Part shown: one piece after another, positions 34,525-37,037 of the stretch | How positions within the stretch are numbered: the stretch's first letter is position 1 | Layout of the letters: every line of letters begins with the position of its first letter | From: Alphaproteobacteria bacterium | GTDB lineage: Bacteria; Pseudomonadota; Alphaproteobacteria; Puniceispirillales; UBA1172 | Length of the DNA: 37,037 nucleotides | Reading direction: 5' to 3' | Assembly: GCA_016778985.1 (NCBI GenBank) | Contig: JADHOM010000019.1 | Span: forward strand, 1-37,037 | Position numbers and translations under genes: made by a program | The notes under the pieces: model-generated | Told to the model about the DNA's origin: nothing | Databases searched by the model: none | What the model saw: only the letters and a program-made list of their open reading frames with translations

Positions 34525-35492
34525 TAGTTTTGTTGCTTTGATCCTGTGTTAGCTTTTTTATGAATTGCCCCTAAATGCTTAACTCCTCGCGCCTTTGCCA
34601 GCATCATTTGCTTTTGCCTCTCGGCGTGACGGCGGCGCTTATCTTCGCTGATCTGATCAATGCAATGCGAACAACTCACCCCCGGCTCATAATCCGTATG
34701 CGACTTCTCATCACGGGTAAGCGGCATCCGGCAAGCATGGCACAAATCATAATCGGTTAGAGTTAAGTCTTGGCCAACTGCCACACGATCATCAAAGACA
34801 AAACAATCACCTTGCCAGAGGCTCTTTTCAGCTGGAATATTTTCAAGATAGCGCAAAATCCCGCCTTTCAGATGATAGACATCATAAAGACCTATTTTCT
34901 TGGCAAAAGCCGTAGATTTCTCACATCGGATACCGCCTGTACAAAACATCGCTAGCTTCGGTTTGCGGCCCTGTTTTTCCCATTCGGCTTTTTGCTGTTC
35001 CAGCCATTGCGGAAACTCTCTAAAGTTCGTCGTATGTGGATTGATCGCACCTTTGAAACTGCCAATAGCGACTTCATAATCATTACGCGTATCAATGACT
35101 AGCGTATCAGGATCACTAATCACATCATTCCATTCTTCAGCATTAACATATGTGCCAGCATGCTCAGATGGGTTAATGCCTGCCACCCCCATAGTAACAA
35201 TCTCAGGCTTGATTTTTACCTTTAATCGGCGAAATGGCAATTCTAGCGCGGATGAGAACTTGATCTCCATCCCGGCGCATCCATCCAGCCCGTTTAGATA
35301 TTCTGTCAAGGCTGAAATAGCGTCGGCAGAGCCTGCCACCGTACCATTAATGCCTTCATGAGCGATGAGAATCGTGCCTTTGATCGCATGGCTATTACAA
35401 AACGCGTAAAGCGGATCACGGATCGCTTGAGGATCAGGGAAATGAACAAAATGATATAGCGCAACGACGCGATAGGGTAATTTATCCGGCAT
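34524..35492 (-). CDS. trhO: tRNA uridine 5-hydroxylase TrhO (rhodanese family)
   Basis: Oxygen-dependent enzyme that makes 5-hydroxyuridine at the wobble position 34 of certain tRNAs (formerly YceA). The N-terminal ferredoxin-like domain has GTILIAHEGINGTVAGS (39-55). The rhodanese domain has the active-site cysteine C184 in FCTGGIRCEK with C190 nearby. A C-terminal zinc-type region has the pairs C251/C254 and C274/C277, and the protein ends in a basic tail. I prefer the ATG at 35492 (322 residues); a GTG three codons upstream is possible, and the ribosome binding site is weak either way. A TTCAATTGAA palindrome lies 17 bases upstream. Confidence 0.9.
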   Translation of the reverse strand: MPDKLPYRVVALYHFVHFPDPQAIRDPLYAFCNSHAIKGTILIAHEGINGTVAGSADAISALTEYLNGLDGCAGMEIKFSSALELPFRRLKVKIKPEIVTMGVAGINPSEHAGTYVNAEEWNDVISDPDTLVIDTRNDYEVAIGSFKGAINPHTTNFREFPQWLEQQKAEWEKQGRKPKLAMFCTGGIRCEKSTAFAKKIGLYDVYHLKGGILRYLENIPAEKSLWQGDCFVFDDRVAVGQDLTLTDYDLCHACRMPLTRDEKSHTDYEPGVSCSHCIDQISEDKRRRHAERQKQMMLAKARGVKHLGAIHKKANTGSKQQN

Positions 35493-35607
35493 AGCCGTCA
35501 CCGATTATTTCAATTGAAGATTATCAATACACCGCCACAGCGCTAGCGGCAAGACCTGACCAGCAAATCAAACGCCCAATCTAGTCAAAACATATTTACA
35601 GTGGTTT

Positions 35608-36192
35608 TTAGTTATTTAGTCTGTCAATCCGTTGGTCACGCCCACAGCGGTAACGATAGTATTTATATTTGATAGAGTGTTTTTTGTAGTAATCTTGATG
35701 CTCATCACGAACTGGAATAAATTCAGTTTCAGGCTCAATCGGGACAACAGATGTTGTTGGGGCTAGACGCGTTGCAATGGCTTTTTCCTCATCAGTTTTA
35801 TAGTAAATGGCAGGGGCATAGGACCGCCCACGGTCACAAAACTGACCGTCATTATCTTCATAATCGACGGTCTTATAAACATGGCGCACCAAGTCCTCAA
35901 AGCTAACGACAGCGGGATCGTAAAAGACTTGTGCCGCTTCACGGTGATCACCATAGGCGTTGTAATAATAGCGCGGTGATGCGGTAGTGCCACCGGTAAA
36001 ACCGCTAATAACCTCACTAACGCCATCAAGTTTTTCGCTGTCTGCCTCAGTACACCAGAAACATCCGCCAGAATAAACAAAAGTCGCTGTTTCTGCACGG
36101 GCAGGTAGAGCCAAGATAGTTAGGGTGAGAGTGAGTGCTGCCATCATCATTACGCATGGCTTGAGCAAGGTTTTATGGGAGATAGCGTTCAT
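35608..36192 (-). CDS. msrA: exported peptide-methionine (S)-S-oxide reductase
   Basis: Repairs oxidised methionine (S epimer). A signal peptide covers residues 1-33 (hydrophobic core 15-30, cleavage likely after ALPARA), so it should act in the periplasm. The catalytic GCFWC is at 43-47 with C44 as nucleophile. The usual TGHAE segment reads GDHREA (81-86) and the QYRS region reads RSYAPAIYY, so it belongs to a divergent exported branch. C119 and C183 could be resolving cysteines. EHQDYYKKH at 164-172 is conserved. The length is 194 residues. AAGG stands about 11 bases before the ATG. The 109-base gap to the racemase holds a hairpin and a TATAAT. Confidence 0.9.
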   Translation of the reverse strand: MNAISHKTLLKPCVMMMAALTLTLTILALPARAETATFVYSGGCFWCTEADSEKLDGVSEVISGFTGGTTASPRYYYNAYGDHREAAQVFYDPAVVSFEDLVRHVYKTVDYEDNDGQFCDRGRSYAPAIYYKTDEEKAIATRLAPTTSVVPIEPETEFIPVRDEHQDYYKKHSIKYKYYRYRCGRDQRIDRLNN

Positions 36193-36224
36193 TATGAATA
36201 TCCTTATTTTATAGATAATTAGGT

Positions 36225-36250
36225 ATTATACTAGCCATGAAATATGGCTA
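36225..36250 (-). promoter_or_regulatory. hairpin and -10-like element upstream of msrA
   Basis: TAGCCAT (36232-36238) and ATGGCTA (36244-36250) form a perfect 7-bp stem with a five-base loop. Just downstream on the minus strand is TATAAT (36230-36225), about 35 bases before the msrA ATG. A good -35 sequence at the right distance is lacking. The hairpin may be an operator or a weak end of the racemase transcript; there is no T-run. Confidence 0.3.
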
Positions 36251-36301
36251 AATCGTGACCCACCCTCACCGCCGCCCCACCGCAGTTGCATCAGCGTTAA
36301 A

Positions 36302-37015
36302 CTAGCGGCAAGTCCCAGCTGGCAAACCCAAAGCCCAATCCATAGCCGCGCCAGCATGGCACCGGGTCGTATCATATAGTGGCAAGTCTGTATGCTCTGG
36401 TTTGATCAGCATTTCAATTTCGGTACATCCTAAAATAATCACCTCAGCGCCCCTTTGGTAGAGGCTTTGCATAATCTCTAAATAAGTTTGTCGAGATATC
36501 TCATTAATGATCCCATGACAAAGCTCATCAAAAATGATCTGATTGATCGTCTCTTGCTCATCTGTGGTCGGCACTATGGCTGTGATATCAGAATGTGAGG
36601 CCAGCTCATTAGCGATATAACCACTCTGCATCGTATATTTAGTGCCCAGCAGACCTACCGTTTTGCGATTATCTCTGGCCAAGGCAGCACCTATAACACG
36701 GGTAATATGGAAACACGGAACATCGATGGCGGCTTCAACAGCCTCAAATGAATGATGAATAGTGTTGCTGCAAATCAGGATAGACTCTGCCCCCGCCAGC
36801 TCACAGCGGCGCGCCGCATCCACCAGAATAGCCGAGATACTGTCCCAATCCCATGTCCGAAGCTTAGGCTCAATGTCATTAAAATTGAGGCTGATTAAAA
36901 CCAACCGCGCCGAATTATAACCGCCTAAATGCTGGCGCGTCATTTGATTAAGGATATTGTAATAAGTTTTACTGGACTCCCAGCTCATGCCGCCTAATAG
37001 ACCTATGGTTTTCAT
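36302..37015 (-). CDS. aspartate/glutamate racemase family protein
   Basis: Cofactor-independent amino acid racemase of 237 residues, two-cysteine type. The two catalytic cysteines are C82 in ICSNTIHH and C197 in ILGCTEIEML. The N-terminal TIGLLGGMSWESS is characteristic of the aspartate racemase/YgeA group rather than glutamate racemase MurI. The substrate is not certain: aspartate, glutamate or a broad-range activity. The ATG at 37015 has GGAGA upstream and gives the family N-terminus; the ATG at 37027 also has a GAGG upstream and would add four residues. Confidence 0.88.
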   Translation of the reverse strand: MKTIGLLGGMSWESSKTYYNILNQMTRQHLGGYNSARLVLISLNFNDIEPKLRTWDWDSISAILVDAARRCELAGAESILICSNTIHHSFEAVEAAIDVPCFHITRVIGAALARDNRKTVGLLGTKYTMQSGYIANELASHSDITAIVPTTDEQETINQIIFDELCHGIINEISRQTYLEIMQSLYQRGAEVIILGCTEIEMLIKPEHTDLPLYDTTRCHAGAAMDWALGLPAGTCR

Positions 37016-37037
37016 TGATGTCTCCATGATTGCCTCA

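Noticed and set aside
35509-35518. TTCAATTGAA palindrome upstream of trhO as an operator
   Set aside because: It is only ten bases in AT-rich sequence, and a chance palindrome is as likely.
1-37037. CRISPR arrays, insertion sequences, prophage, tRNA or rRNA genes, toxin-antitoxin or biosynthetic clusters
   Set aside because: No regularly spaced repeats, transposase or integrase motifs, terminal inverted repeats, cloverleaf-like sequences or synthase domains were seen. Gene content and base use look uniform, with no sign of an acquired island.

Overview
The window is ordinary chromosomal backbone of an alphaproteobacterium with moderate to low GC. Evidence for this is the complete 14-subunit complex I operon (nuoA to nuoN) running straight into birA, coaX, RNase J, methylmalonyl-CoA epimerase and a DUF1467 gene. 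The rpsF-rpsR-rplI-dnaB-alr-mlaE-mlaF-radA-cvpA-purF-SDR series and the alphaproteobacterial families DUF1467, DUF2794 and DUF3126 point the same way. The gene content and base composition would fit a marine SAR116-like (Puniceispirillum-type) lineage, but that placement is an inference from memory and was not tested.

Layout. 1-511 (minus): the first codons of an unidentified gene (perhaps glyA) behind rpiB. 512-860: a gene-poor gap with a hairpin and A-rich repeats. 861-19080 (minus): one very compact transcription unit, nuoABCDEFGHIJKLMN-birA-coaX-rnj-mce-DUF1467, with stop/start overlaps or gaps of mostly under 20 bases. 19167-20063 (minus): a DHDPS/NAL-family aldolase. 20333-30280 (plus): bS6, bS18, bL9, then after a strong terminator the replicative helicase, alanine racemase, an Mla-type ABC permease and ATPase, RadA, CvpA, PurF and a short-chain dehydrogenase. 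30296-33786 (minus): a YfgM-like protein, BamB and Der. 33902-34480 (plus): DUF2794 and DUF3126. 34524-37015 (minus): TrhO, an exported MsrA and an aspartate/glutamate racemase family protein.

How the genes fit together. The left half is respiratory and cofactor metabolism: NADH:quinone oxidoreductase, biotin attachment, CoA synthesis and propionyl-CoA carbon entry, plus RNA turnover. The plus-strand cluster combines translation, replication, repair and purine synthesis. YfgM-BamB-Der links envelope assembly with ribosome maturation, as in many proteobacteria.

Several gene starts were moved downstream from the longest open frame because a Shine-Dalgarno sequence, the upstream stop codon or family N-termini decide them (nuoC, nuoD, nuoF, nuoG, nuoL, nuoM, birA, the aldolase, rpsF, dnaB, mlaF, der, trhO, racemase).

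I found no mobile element, CRISPR array, tRNA, rRNA, phage gene or biosynthetic cluster, and no convincing new multi-gene system. The points most worth a second look are regulatory or small-scale: a candidate S6:S18 leader hairpin before rpsF, a perfect inverted repeat before nuoA, two adjacent DnaA-box-like 9-mers before dnaB, a hairpin with a T-tract and no matching gene near 760-790, an altered G4 motif in Der, a long acidic tail on bL9, and the uncharacterised DUF2794/DUF3126 pair.
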